Shown here: positions 43,144-55,101 of the stretch, piece after piece
Position numbering within the stretch: the first letter of the stretch is position 1
Layout of the letters: the number at the start of each line of letters is the position of its first letter
Source of the DNA: Chondrus crispus
Lineage: Eukaryota > Rhodophyta > Florideophyceae > Gigartinales > Gigartinaceae
Direction: 5' to 3'
Assembly (NCBI RefSeq): GCF_000350225.1
Contig: NW_005178903.1
Location: forward strand, 1-64,000
DNA length: 64,000 nt
Translations under genes and position numbers: made by a program
Notes under the pieces: model-generated
Databases searched by the model: none
What the model saw: only the letters and a program-made list of their open reading frames with translations
Told to the model about the DNA's origin: nothing

Positions 43144-43694
43144 TGTGGCGCAACACGTCCATGCCGCATGGCATTGCTGGCAATCCAAAATTTTGCAATT
43201 TTTGGGCTCGCGTGTACACGTGTGTGCGGAATCCTCGCCGAGGTACCGCTGTCCTCCGTGCTGACATTACAGAGCTTACATAACCTTCCCTGACAGTAGT
43301 ATGATAGACACGCCGCCGTCGGCGTCCCTCGACACGTGTACGTGTGCGGACCACCGCGACCTCAATCCGGCACTCCATTAGTATATAGGGTAGTACGGTA
43401 GCACCACCCTAGTAAACCCAACCAAGTCGGGCCTCTACAGCTCCGTGCCCCCTAACATTGCACGGTGAACTCACCGACGGTATAGGCGACAAGCGCGAGT
43501 GTACGCTGACTTCACCAACAGCTCCCTTTACTTCCCCTCCTATCCCTATCCGCCCTACTGGCTGTCTACAGTCCGGTCAGTCCGGGGTACTTTCGGAGCT
43601 TGTCTCCACTCTACCACAACCGCAGTCATACTGCGTCGCTACCCACCGCGCCCGAACTCGCGGAGTAGTTCGCCGAACTCGGCGTTGCACTACA
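43144..43694 (+). repeat. 3' LTR of the young gypsy element
   Basis: 551 bp, TGTGGCGCAAC...GTTGCACTACA, about 98% identical to the 5' LTR. Followed by the GTAAG target duplication. Confidence 0.95.
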
Positions 43695-46160
43695 GTAAGG
43701 TTTGAAAGAGGAGTCGCAATTGTTGCGAAGTCTTTTACAACCCTTTTGTAGTAATTGCAAAGTCCGAGAAATCTTTGTACTTGTGTTGCGTTTTGTGGTG
43801 CTTCCTAGTTTTTACTGCTTCAATTTTCTTTGGATTTACTTAAATACCGTCTTTGCTATTGATGTGTCCTAGGTATTCAATGTTTTGAGAGAGAAATTCA
43901 CACTTTTATAGCTTCCCATACAGCTTGTTTTCTCTCAAGAGGTCGAGTACTATCTTGACATGTTGTATGTGTTCTTCCTGTGCCTTACTGTACACAAGTA
44001 TGTCGTCAAGATATACGAGAACGAACTTATCTAAATAAGGTCGAAATATGCTGTTCATTAATGTTTGAAAACATCCTGGTGCTCCCGTTAGTCCGAATGG
44101 AGTCACTAAATATTCGTATTGTCCGTACCTCGTCATAAAAGCTGTTTTCTCTATGTCTGAGTCTTTCAGTCGTATTTGACGGTATCCAGATCTGAGATCC
44201 AGCGTCGAGAAGTATTTAGCTTCATCGACTTGATCCAATACTTCATCAATTCTTTGGTAACGGAACCTGATTTTTTGTCGTTTGTTTGTTCAATGCTCTG
44301 TAATCTATACACATTCGGAGACTTCCATCTTTCTTAGGTGTGAATAGTACTGGACTTCCCCAAGGGCTTATGCTTGGTTTAATAAATCCTAGGGATAGAG
44401 CCTCCTCTATCTGTTTTTTCAATTCTTCCAATTCTTTTCTTGAAAGCTTATAGATTGGACCCATCTTGGTTTTTGCATCTTTCTCTAAATCTATACTCAT
44501 TTCAACTGATTGCTTTGGTGGCAACCCATGCGGTAACTCTTTGGGGAATGAATCTTTTTTTCTTCCATCACACCTATTAATTCTTCATTTTCAAGCGCTT
44601 CGGGACCTTCCCCCGTAATTCTTTTCTCTTGTTCTTCACTGTTTTTAACACTACATGAAATATCATACGTTTTTGTTTCTTTGCTAGTTTCGTGAACTGT
44701 TTACTCGTCGGCATGAATGTAGGGTGGGATGTCCCATGTTGATGAGCCTCTGCGTCCAGAGTTATTAATCTAGATCCTTCTTTGAGGAGCAGACGGTTAT
44801 CTTTCCGGTTGATTATTGGGTTGGCTTCAGATAGCCACGCCTTGCCTAAAATTAAGTCGTAAGCGATCCAGTCCACTACGTATGGCCGTACGTTGATGGT
44901 GGCTTCCCCAATCCGTATGTTTAGATTCTCGCAACACCGCTCCATTGGAACTAGTGTGCGGTCCCATAGTTCTGCACTGAGACTAGTTTTGTCTTTCTTC
45001 AATTTGAATTTCTCTGCGTATTTCTTTGAAATTACAATCTCCTCACAGCCACTATCCACAAAGGATGTTACATGAGAAGTTGGCGGTAGTTCGTCTTACC
45101 CTTCCCTTGTAAACTAGTAGGCTTTGTCTATGTGATTTTCTTCTTTTTCTCTACTGTGAAAATGTACATAGCTTCACTTTACTTTCTTCTGTACTTGATA
45201 TCTCTGATCTAAGGTCTTCTTTTTGTGCTTTTTGTATTTTTCGATCTTTTTGTGTTTTTGATTTGTTTTCATATGCAAGTCGGCAGTTATGCAACTTTCC
45301 ACTGATGTGCCGAGATCCTCCAGCGGAACTATTAGTTTTTCTTATGCGGGTATGCCTTGCTGTTTATGTAAGGCTTGTTGTAGTGGTTACGCGCTATGCA
45401 GTTTGGTTTTGCACATACGAAACATAACCTGTTCTCAATTCTACGCTTTTTTTCTGCGTACGAGAGTCTATTGTTTTGACGATTAGGAAGATTACCTATC
45501 TGCATTGGTGTTGGTACCCCGATAAAATTTGAAGTGGTCCTATTCATTCCGAAGAAACCTTGATGGTTTGTCTACAAACTGTCAAGCCTATCTGCAATTT
45601 TCATTGCCTCTTGTAGTGTTGAGGTTCTGCTCTTTCGACTTCGATACGTGTTCGAGTTTTGAGTCCTCGGCTGTAATGGAATATTTGCTCGGCCACAGTC
45701 ATTGATAGAATTTGGAGTAACCATTTAGAGAATTCTCAGTTGTATTCCGTCACTTGGTTTAGTTTAACCATTTGTTTTATATTGCTAAGTGTTTTCCTCG
45801 CAGTAAGCTCTCTGTTTACTGGTTCGAAGCTAAGGATCTCTCTTTAGAAGTCTCCATATGTCTGTATTGGCGTACCGTTCAGAGTGACTATTTCCCACCA
45901 TTGCAATCCTACACCTCCCATATAGCTCACTGCGTACTTGATACGATTGACACTGTTGGGCAAATTTGGTTGCGTTGAGAATATGTTTTCTAGACTTTTA
46001 TGCCAGCTTCGCACGTTTTGACCTGTAAATTTCTCCGATTTGCCAGTTTTTAATGTAACTTCGTGTTTTAGTTGTTGGTTTCTCGTGTATCCTGAGCTAC
46101 TTGCTCTTGTAATGCTGTGATCTGCTCTTGCATTTGAGCTAAAGCATTTTCTGTGTCCAA
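43695..46160 (-). mobile_element. old Ty3/gypsy element, 5' part (RT, protease, gag)
   Basis: Continuation of the element at 30499-32408 beyond the inserted one. Minus strand: RT (43900-44520; [50 protein letters not shown]), retropepsin-like part (44580-45060; MDSGCEEIVISKKYA), a knuckle-bearing gag end (CFVCAKPNCIARNH) and gag core (EQIFHYSRGLKTRTRIEVE) reaching to about 46160. AT-rich, many breaks, clearly ancient relative to its insert. Confidence 0.85.
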
Positions 46161-46174
46161 TTTTTTTTATAACT

Positions 46175-48082
46175 TTAATAGCGCAAGTTTATTGTGTCTA
46201 TGCAGTAATCATTAACTGTGCTTGTTACGAAAACAAAACATTTCCATTCTGTTGCTTTCCATGATTTTCGATACTTCGGACTGCGTGGGAGACGAAGAAT
46301 TATGCAAGACAGGCCTTTTCTGGCGGATAGCAAAGTCTTGTCGACCTGTTCGAACACTGTTCTATCTGATAGGACAGAGATGTCATCCAAATATTCCTCG
46401 CCTGACACCCAGAGGGAAACGATGTAAGGTGCGTGTGTGTATTTACTTTATGAAAGGACATTTTCATAAAGTAAATGCATTATATCAACCGGAAAGCTTG
46501 CAAAGGCCAATACCGTGGGTAGAATGAGGATCGGAGATGCATGCAATCTCGAGAATCAATTTGCAGTTCGCACCTTCTCTGCCGCATGCCGTTCATCTTG
46601 TGCTACGAAAGACGAAATTTCATTATATGCATACCTGACAGTGTCGTCAGACGGTAACGGTAGAGCTTCTGGATTCCAAAGTGTTTCTGTCCGTGTTCTT
46701 CGCTTTCCATGACGGTTCTTATCTTCAATTTTGACACGGTTAGGGAAGTAGTTGTGGTTTGATTCCACCACCCAAACTCCTGAGAAGAGACAGAAACGGC
46801 ATGGGTATGTTCCATTGGGCCCACTGAGAAGGCACAGTTTTGCCATTGCAATTAGATCAAGAAGGTAAAACATGAGATGTACCCGAACATGTCGTTCTAC
46901 CCCGTCCCAAGTTCTTCTAGTGCGAACACCATTCATGCTCAACTCCTTCAGCTCACTGAGCAACGGAGCAAGAAAAGAATTGAGATCAGATGGAGACCTC
47001 GGACCAGGAATGTCCATCACAGGGATGATGTTTTCCATTTTGTAGCGCTCGCTGGGTGGGAAATTTCCAATCAAAAGAATAACAGGCCAACAAGAGTACT
47101 GAGTAGATTTAAAAGGATTAACTCCATCAGTCGAGAGAAACAAGAAAACGCCATCCTTGATAGCATGCAGTCCTCCAAGAGATTGCATTACGTTCTTAAA
47201 TGTTGACCCCGAGAAGAAATCCCGATAACATTCTTCGTTTTCATAGTTGAGCTCAGAATCCGGACTAATTTCAGCGTGGTAATACTCGTAGAGGAGGGGT
47301 CCGAAGATCGGGCTCTGAAGCCTGCTATGTATTTGTGGCCAAATACTGATATACTCAAATGTATCGAAAGAAACCGCTTGCTGCCCTGAAGGGCGACAAG
47401 GGTGACTGCAAGGTAGAACGGTATGATCAGCTCGAACCTCGAGTGCTTCGCGACGGTGTGGAAAACATGGGTGAAGAGAAGAAGAAATTGATGACGTTCG
47501 CAAAAGCGCTTCTTTCACACCCTTCCAAGAAGTGAATCGCATGTTCCTGGGGTCCTCCAAAGTCTCTCTCAATAGCCGATCGTTCATCATACCTTCTGTG
47601 GCATGGTGCCGTATGCTGAAGCCCACCAACCACCCGTGCTTTGTCATGAACAGGTCGAACTTGTAGTCGGCATTCGCCAGAGTCACAGGTAAAATTCGAT
47701 TGATAGCCTCTTTTCGTGTGTAAAGAGAATTTGTAGTAGAATTGTTGCCATCATATTCAGGAGTTTCGTAGGACAAGTATTGCAGGGTCGAAGTTGGACT
47801 TGTTGAAATTTCCAGATCAAGTAAGTTTGTATCATCGTTCGTTGAATCATTCAGCGTATCTGGCGTCCGATCCGGAGCTCGAGTTTCGTGTCTGCCGATT
47901 TCATGAATCCTGTCTCGAAGGGAAACTCTATTCGGCATTGGAAAGAAAGCCAACCTCCCCGTCATTCTGGCAATATCCCGAGCGTTATTTCGATGTCTCA
48001 TCGCCGTTACCTTCGAGACAATTTTCGCTTTTGAACACCTGCACATGTACGAGGAGTGACATAAAACCCCATATGCAGTCAT
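46175..48082 (-). mobile_element. CACTA/EnSpm (TNP2-type) transposase, 3'-truncated
   Basis: The open stretch reaches 48292 but its first ATG is at 48082 (MTAYGVLCHSSYMCRC). Transposase_21/TNP2 landmarks: FDTFEYISIWPQIHSRLQSP, FLSTDGVNPFKSTQYSCWPV, ILLIGNFPPSERYKMENIIP, GPRSPSDLNSFLAPLLSELKEL and the CxxC pair PCRFCLF. The frame stops at 46556, but 46408-46175 carries a further family-like stretch (YRKSWKATEWKCFVFV), so an intron across about 46410-46556 is likely. The last third of a normal TNP2 protein is missing where the old gypsy element begins. No CACTA termini were located. Confidence 0.85.
46441..46476. repeat. perfect hairpin in the presumed intron
   Basis: 15-bp arms ATTTACTTTATGAAA / TTTCATAAAGTAAAT around a 6-base loop, inside the presumed transposase intron. 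Confidence 0.75.
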
Positions 48083-48321
48083 TTCGATGAAAATGGGATC
48101 AGATTCGACTTCATGGACGGAAAGTGATGGTAGAAAAGATGTAGTTCTCAAAGTTGGGAACGGGAGAAACCGATCGTGGCATATGGAAATATAGACAAAA
48201 GAGATTTTTTGAGAGCTAAATATCGAGCAGTGCGCTTCTATCTCGCTAATCAGTATAATGTGCAAGAGTTTCGTCAATTTAAGTCCGGACACACAATTGC
48301 TAAGCGAAAGGGGCGGTTCAG

Positions 48322-49513
48322 TTGAATCGTTTCGTTTCGTTCCCAGAACTTAATTGCAAAATTTTGGATAGAGGTCCTCCAAAACCTCTCAGCAGCACCA
48401 GTATCAAGATGTTGTTGAATGGAAAGATCGTCCTGGTAGATCCCAGAGCCGGGCGCACATCGGCAACGAGCAGTTACAGTAGCCTTGGAGAAGATGTATT
48501 CGAGGCGACTGAGGTTCACAATGAGTCCGTTTCGGACAAGGGGAAGATGATCGAAATACCCAATTGTAGCCAGGTGAAATACTCGCGCGATGTCATCGCC
48601 TGTGCTCGACGAAGGATATCCAAATCCAAACTAGGCAGATACCTTGGTAATAAAAGCTTTCAGGAAATCAAAGCCTCTATCCGTCACAATGTATTTGAAT
48701 GGGAGATGTTCGATATCATGGAGGATATTGCCAAAAGCTTTGAGCATGTGGCGATGACGGAAGGTTTGTGGGCTGCGCATCGCGTCATCGTACGCTGTCT
48801 CGGGAATGCAATAAAGAAAGAACTGGAGATAAGCAGGAGGCGAGAAATAGAAGAGCTCGAAGCGGTATCACTGAATCAGCAGTCGACCACTTCTGACGTG
48901 GAACATGAGGAGTTGTCAAACAGGCGATCCAAGAAAGGGTTCCGAAAGGGAGGTAGACCTGTCGTTACAAAAATATTGCAGGCAGCGAAACCATCTGGAA
49001 GAAACCGCCGAGGATCAGAGATTCAAACAGCGACAGTGACCAAGCGCTGAGTGGTCAATAAAAGCAATGAAATTGTTAGCAACCGGAGAGTCATGAATGC
49101 CTTACGAAAGAAAGAGGCGCCCGTGTGCCATAATGAGAACAACGTTGAGGCAGAAAATCGGTCTGGTTGTGGTGCAAGCAAACTTGCTGCGGGACGTTTC
49201 ACTAGGGGAGCGAGAAAGACAAATGAGTTGCAATTAAGGAAGCCAAAAACTGGACGGATAACGAGAACTTCAGTTCCAGCGAAAAAATAACTCAGCGTCG
49301 AAACAGCATTGCCGGAAGAGGCAGATATGGGAAGTCCTCTCTTCTGCTACAGGAGTCAGATGGAGAAAAACATAGCTTTGTGGGGGAAAGTGACTCTGAT
49401 GAGGGAATGTTCAAGAGTGGTGAGGAAATAGTCGAGAGTGACGAGGAACTTGAAAACGAGAATGAAATAGATCTTCAGCCTGGGAAGTACAAGGAAAAAT
49501 CTCTGTCGTGCTG
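48322..49513 (+). pseudogene. decayed hypothetical gene, head-to-head with the transposase
   Basis: The frame opens with TTG; first ATG at 48409. The first 190 codons look natural (CARRRISKSKLGRYLGNKSF, NVFEWEMFDIMEDIAKSFEHV, RVIVRCLGNAIKKELEISRR). A basic region follows (RRSKKGFRKGGRP). A TGA at 49048-49050 interrupts the frame, which otherwise stays open to 49290; a +1 shift then opens an acidic tail (ESDSDEGMF, ESDEELENENEI) to 49513. Divergent arrangement, about 240 bp between presumed starts and the transposase start, suits the second (DNA-binding) gene of a CACTA element. This link is inference. Confidence 0.45.
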
Positions 49514-49832
49514 ATCTTAGATATCGAAATGTCAATCAGCTTCCGGTAGCTTGAGGTGAACTATGAATGCGTATGGTAAATGATTGAAATGCATCTTGAA
49601 TCCAGTGTAGTTCGCGTTTCAGGACAGATTAACCACTTTACATAGAGCGGAGAGGATCTGTAACCCACCAAGGATCTGGCGGAAGAGACACCTGTTCTTG
49701 ATCTCTGAGAGACGTCGGTAACCACACGGCAAGAAAGTAGAGCACACCATTCGATACACAGAATCTCACCCCAAAAAGTGGCAAATGCTATGTCGCAATT
49801 GGTATTTGTACTGTGTTTTCATTTCAATGTTT
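49514..49832. other. intergenic
   Basis: No gene or repeat recognised. Confidence 0.4.
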
Positions 49833-50465
49833 TCATCTCAAGTTTTTCACTCTGTAGCGGGGGTGGCCTGGGTTGGTTGCGGGTACTGCGTGACACGCCG
49901 CGCGTACCCTTCTCCACGTATGCCACGACATGCGCGTGCCGTACGCGTCAGGTTTTGATGTGATCCCTCGTGCCGTGAAGTGATTTGATGTGGATGGCGG
50001 GTAGAACGCCCGCTTGCTCCCCGCTTCTTCAGCTCCTGCTTGCCCATACTCCTGTAGGTTTGATAAAATGTTTCCACTTGATGCAAGGCTGGCATTTTCC
50101 CCCCGCTCATACCGTACTCCCTCCTTGACACTCCCAGCTGGATCTCCAGACGCTGATGCAGACCGCTTTCCTGAAGGTACTACGTGATTGCCAGCACTTG
50201 ATGATTCTTCCCTTTCTTCTTGCTGATAGGACAGTGGAGCGAAAGATGGAATCTGGTTGTTCTTCACACTGTGCACAGTTTCGCTCCTTCTATTGCGAGT
50301 CGTGTCAATGTTCTGTTGCCCGTGGCCATTAGAGCTGGCGGTGGAGGCGTAAAAAGCCCCAGGACGAAGGCTGTGTTCAGCCTGGTCCGGTGCAAAACGA
50401 TGAGAGGGAAATTTCGAAACGGATTCTCTCCACTCCAACCTTTCTATTGCACCTAAGACGGCCAT
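49833..50465 (-). CDS. hypothetical protein, 210 aa
   Basis: ATG-initiated frame. Ser/Gly/Glu-rich and probably disordered (YQQEEREESSSAGNH, SGKRSASASGDPAGSV), ending with a basic tail. No domain recognised. Retained because it is the longest natural-looking frame in a gene-poor region; it may be spurious. Confidence 0.3.
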   Translation of the reverse strand: MAVLGAIERLEWRESVSKFPSHRFAPDQAEHSLRPGAFYASTASSNGHGQQNIDTTRNRRSETVHSVKNNQIPSFAPLSYQQEEREESSSAGNHVVPSGKRSASASGDPAGSVKEGVRYERGENASLASSGNILSNLQEYGQAGAEEAGSKRAFYPPSTSNHFTARGITSKPDAYGTRMSWHTWRRVRAACHAVPATNPGHPRYRVKNLR

Positions 50466-51369
50466 AAATGAGTATTTTTATGAATATTTTCCAAACGTGC
50501 CAGTTGATCTGTTCAATATTTGGGGACCCGAATTTGATATGCGCGCGGAAGCGCGACAGAAGGAGCCCGCCGCCGAAGACCTACCCTTGGTAGTTTCTCT
50601 TCTCAAGAAGAGATGAGATCAGCTCCCTTCTGGCCTTTCTTGTCTCTTCCCAGCCCCTACACTCTTCTTTCGCTTCGACGCCCGTCTCCCGCGCTGCCCC
50701 GCTGTTCGCTCTCCTCCATCCCGGCCTTGCCATCGTTGCCCACGGACGCGCACTACCACACGCGGGCAATGTCCCCGTCTCCTCCGTCATGGCAGCGGCG
50801 GTCGCGGCTACCGCCTCCGCAACCTGTTGGCCGGCCGGCTGCCGCTGCCGCAACCGCCGCTGACCGACGGCAGCCGCTCCAGGGCCGCGTGCAGCCTACC
50901 GTTGCCTCCAAAACATCCCGCCGTGCTCAGTCGGAACGCCCGCATGGGCATCCTTCTCATCACCGCAGCGGGTAACATCTATCTCTTCTCGATGTAAGAC
51001 CTCAAGCACCAAGCCCAGAACGATCTAGACACGATGGTACGTCCACCCCCCGCTGCACACTCCGCCAGCTCTCCGCCCCAGTTTCAAATCTCACACAAAT
51101 CTACTACCCGAACCACCCACTACGAGCCGCTTCCTCCCACTTAAGCCATAAAACCCGACGCCCGTGGCCGACCGCGGCTCCACCGCTGCCCCGGGACCCC
51201 GGGGGCGGGGGGGAAGTAGCCGCTCTCCTCCACCTCCCCGCAAAACTAACGGCACGCGGCATAACATTCCTCATCGCTACATCGCCCCGATCGCCGCCTG
51301 GATCCAGGCCTCCACGCTCCCCACGCCTCTACGAATCTCACCCACCAACCGCTTGCACTCTTCCACATC
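50466..51369. other. C-rich stretch, no supported gene
   Basis: Pyrimidine-rich plus strand with low-complexity Pro/Ser/Arg frames. Nothing recognisable. Confidence 0.4.
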
Positions 51370-51813
51370 CTACGCGCGCGCGCTTCGTAAGCAGGACAAG
51401 CATCTCACCAAATCATTCACGCGCCCGCTCTCCGCCCCGCTCTCCGCCGCCTCGCCGCGCATCCAACTCATCGTCCGCGGCCCCACGAACCGCTGCGGCG
51501 CTCGCTCCTCCTGCGCGAGCCGTTCCTCGTGCTCCCTAAACCGTTTCCCCATCTCCACCAACTTCTCGTACCTCTAGCCTCTCTACACGCCCCCCTCCCG
51601 CACGCGCTCCCCCGCCGCGCGCGTCTTGTAGTACCTTGTCCTGCGCTCCATCACCATCCGCCTGCTCTGAAACTGAAACGCCGGCTCAGTTCTGAATGGA
51701 CGAGATTTCTCCATGAGGCTTCTACCGCGCCCTACGTCTGACGAAACACTCCCTTCTGCGAGAAATCCGGCTTCGCGCCGGAATGGTAAGTCCAGGGCAA
51801 TTATCGACCGCAT
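51370..51813 (-). CDS. possible exon(s) of a hypothetical coiled-coil protein
   Basis: Two minus-strand frames in series. 51813-51583 contains EPAFQFQSRRMVMERRTRYYK, and 51561-51370 contains LVEMGKRFREHEERLAQEERA then RVNDLVRCLSCL. The charged helical composition looks protein-like and the frame changes between the two, so an intron or decay is needed. No family recognised. Confidence 0.3.
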
Positions 51814-52820
51814 CGCCGATGGTTCTGGGGACAGAGAAATAGCTCTTCCATTACGCAGAGTATTTTTTGTTTTTCATGAACGTTTTCGCTTGCAGTATTC
51901 TTGATCTTTTCCTCCCGACTTCGAGGTGTTACATCCCCTCCCATCCCGCCATCTTACTTTCTGTGACGGCATCCTATGCGTATACAATACGGGTGGGTCT
52001 CGGCGTTCTTTGATGAAACGCAGAGTAGGCGACCACATCCGCCAGCTCAGCCCCTAGCATAACACCACCCTCTGCACCGCAATTGGAAAACAATATGACA
52101 GTATAGCAGGAATTAGAAAGACAGAGACAAGCCGCAACCCGCAAAGGAAAGCGTAATTCAGCTCGTGTTGAATTGACGTTACCGGTGCGTGTTCCGAAAC
52201 CAAAGCAGGGCTGCTACCAGAAGCAGCCGTCTAGACCATCCGGATAAGTCTGATTCAAGCCATCAAAATCAAAGAACTCGAACGTACGGCCGCGAAATAG
52301 CCCCTCAAAAGATAGAATCCAGGGGTCAAAGAGCAGGCGCAAAGCACTGGCGAGGCATCTTTGAATGGAGATAGACAGCAAGAACTGAAGCCGTGTCAGG
52401 GTGCGGATGTCACCCGCGCAATCACGAACAATGTTCCGGGATAGACCAAATTAAGGCAGCGGCGAAGCAGAAACTCGAATAAATCGCTTGGAGAATGGGC
52501 TGAAGTCAAGGCTCCATAAGCATTGCTCCGTCACGGGGCGATGCGGGCCTATCGCCTCCAGGCAGGCACATTCTCTTCGTGGACAGCCGCCAATTGCTTG
52601 GCATGCCTCTTCTGGATGGGCACGTCCTTTGCGTGGATAGAGGGCAGAACACACCCCTGACTCGGGGCTCCGGTCCCCGTGTCCAAAATGCGTAGTATCG
52701 CTGGCTTACCGTAGTGCCAAGATTGCGTTGAGGGCTTGAATGAACCCTGGGAGGCGAGTTGGCAAACTTACAAGGTATCATGCGGACTCACTTTTTTCCC
52801 GGAATGATTTCGCAATCCGT
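51814..52820. other. stretch without a recognised gene
   Basis: Short frames only, none with motifs. Confidence 0.4.
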
Positions 52821-53361
52821 TCATGATTTGGCAGCGGTTACACACATTTGCAAGATACGTTGTTCGCTTGAAACGCGAAAAGGCACCGTTTGTCGGTCAT
52901 GACTTGTGATTGATACCATGAACGGTGTTGTATAGCAGTCATATACGGAGCAGCCGCAATGTCTCGAACTTTTCAAGAGCGCTTCTTTCGAAGTGAAGAA
53001 ACATCTATGATGCGATCTCTCTACATTGAAACAAATCTTTATGAATTTTCGAACTGAAACTGAGATCAAGAATGACGTCCTCGTCTACGTGGTATTGGAA
53101 AATCTCCGTTCTCCAAGCATAGTCAGATGACGTTACGGCCGCCAGTGACGGGTGTATCGAGCGCTGCTTCCATCGAAAGATTCGATTTTCGAGATGTATT
53201 TCAGACTCTTCCGGATGGATGTCCAGTAGTGATTGTTTGTCAATCCATTCAGTGAAGTCTACCGAAAAAATAGCGCATTGGTCATTCTGATCGGGAATAT
53301 GACCCATAGTGAAGAAACAGTTCTCTCGCCTTTGGATTGTGTTGCAGTTTAATCGTACCAC
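52821..53361 (-). CDS. hypothetical fragment
   Basis: Overlapping minus-strand frames at 53361-53005 (118 aa; CAIFSVDFTEWIDKQSLLDI, HLENRIFRWKQRSIHPSLAA, FQYHVDEDVILDLSF) and 53069-52821 look like natural protein sequence in two frames. Probably exons or a decayed gene. Family unknown. Confidence 0.3.
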
Positions 53362-54053
53362 AGGTGTACGATGGCACCTTAGCCGCTGAACTGTGATAAA
53401 TCAGACTAACAAGAAATATCAAAGACAAACCCGCCACAGAGCGCTTTACTGTTTACTGTACCACTGCATTAGTATTTGTCTGTAATATGAGAATGAACCA
53501 CAACTCGTTCCTCATTCCTCTGCCACCACTAGTAGGAAAGCTCGTCATCTGGCTCCCAGCAGGGCACCGAAGGACCGCCATCAACCCCCTCAAAAAGTTG
53601 TACAAAAATGCTTATTGGCAACCAAGCTTCATACCCAATTACAGCCAAAAGGCGACCTAATTTTTTATGGTTGCCATCGGCTCGCCATCTCGCAGCTTTA
53701 TGCAATCATTAGTCCCCCTTACCCCCGCCATTGTCCCTCCATTAGCCGGCCATCTCGGTAGCCACGGGGCCGTTCCATAGCTGCCCTGCTTTCTACTAGG
53801 GAGAGGAGGTATGAGGATTGTACTTCGTGGTCAGGGGAAATGAAATAAGGGGAAAGGGATATGCAAGTGGTTTCTTTCTATACTTCAAAGGGCATAGGAT
53901 GATACCGCTAATCAATAACTACCCCGGCAGGAAAAAGAAAGGTTGAGTTCGTCTTGCCCTTGCTTCGGCTGTGACCGTCGGTCGAAAAGAGATGAATGAC
54001 TTAGGGGATTCTGCAGAGAGGTTCACTGCGCAACGGCGCTCAGAAGGGGGATA
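53362..54053. other. flank ending in a polypurine-like tract
   Basis: No gene. The last bases before the LTR (CAGAAGGGGGATA at 54041-54053, preceded by GTTCACT) resemble the polypurine tracts at 6801 and 43127, so this may be the 3' remnant of an LTR element. Confidence 0.45.
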
Positions 54054-55097
54054 TGTAGTGCAATATGGGGGTTTACCGGGGGGTGAAGTAAAAGGGAAAT
54101 TATTGGATATAACAATTAGTCCGGGTTGGGGGACACACGTGTGAACAGTTGCACAGATTTAATTTTTAATTATTGTATTTTATTTAGTTAATTAGTTAGC
54201 ATTAATTTTGCTGACATTAGATTAGATCTGGGATCTAGCGCCGCGAGCTACTGTAGCGGCCCCGCCGGGGCGATATATACCTTAGCCCACTGACCACCGA
54301 GTCAGTAAAGGTAACCGGAGTTGCCAGAGTCTGATATCGCCTTGGTCGAAGTCCGTCTTTTACAAGACATTCCCCTCTACTACAGATTACTTTATCCTTT
54401 GCGCTCGGGGGTTCCCTTTCCCTTTCCTTTATTTCCCTATCCTTTTCTATCTCTATTTCTACCCATTTCCCTTATCTTGTGTTGGTACCATCGGTATTGG
54501 TTGCGGCCGAACCGGTGTACGTGTCTTGGCCATCGGGCGACACAGTTGACGTAGCGCTGCTACTGTGACCTATTTTCCGACGGAGACTGTTGCAACGACG
54601 TCTCCCTCGAACGGCTTCGTCGCGTTACCAGCCAGTGTTGGTGCCATCGGCCTCGATTGCGACCGAACCGGTGTAGGTGTTTCGAGCCATCGGGCGGCAC
54701 AGTTGACGTAGCGCTGCTACTTTCGTTTCATCCCGTCGGGCTGCGTTGCGACGCCCCCGTCCAAGGCCTTGTCGCGTTACAAGGTGTCGAAGAAGTTCAA
54801 CGAGCATTGGCTTTACAACCCAGTGGAACCGGGGTACCTACGTACACGCCCCACCCCAAACTCGTCGAGCAGTTCTCTTCGCAAGTCTCTACCACATCGA
54901 TCCCAGGCCGGGCTGTTTCTCTGTGCCCCCCTATCAGGGATCTGAGCTACTACGAGTCGCAAGCTCGTTTACACGGAGAAGGGAGAGTCGGACACTCCGT
55001 AGCGCTGTGCCGTCGGCAGTTGTTCTTTTTGTTGCTGTTGTTATTTTTGCAGGACTATCGGACCGCGGTCTCTGCCTGACAGGGGCATCGCACTACA
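54054..55097 (+). repeat. LTR (1044 bp) of a Ty3/gypsy-type element
   Basis: Starts TGTAGTGCAAT and ends ATCGCACTACA. A TATATA box lies at 54274 and AGTCAGTAAAGG follows. It aligns along its length with the LTR at 58072 (for example TGATATCGCCTTGGTCGAAG and GTCTTTTACAAGACATTCCC) but the two are clearly diverged, so they probably belong to different insertions. An ~84-bp block is repeated inside it (54481-54564 and 54637-54721). Confidence 0.8.
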
Positions 55098-55101
55098 TTC
55101 T

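Larger units (their letters stand above)
32409..43694 (+). mobile_element. young full-length chromodomain Ty3/gypsy element, 11.3 kb
   Basis: Complete element with 552-bp and 551-bp LTRs (TGTGG...CTACA), about 98% identical, flanked by the 5-bp target duplication GTAAG (32404-32408 and 43695-43699). Inside are a primer-binding site, gag, protease, RT, RNase H, integrase and chromodomain on the plus strand. A 3-kb accessory zone with antisense ORFs and a polypurine tract follow. It is inserted in the opposite orientation into an older gypsy element. The coding parts are broken in several places (about half a dozen), although the LTRs say it is young. Confidence 0.95.

Noticed and set aside
50613-51577. 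Pro/Ser-rich plus-strand frames
   Set aside because: Pyrimidine-rich composition explains the open frames; no conserved motif.
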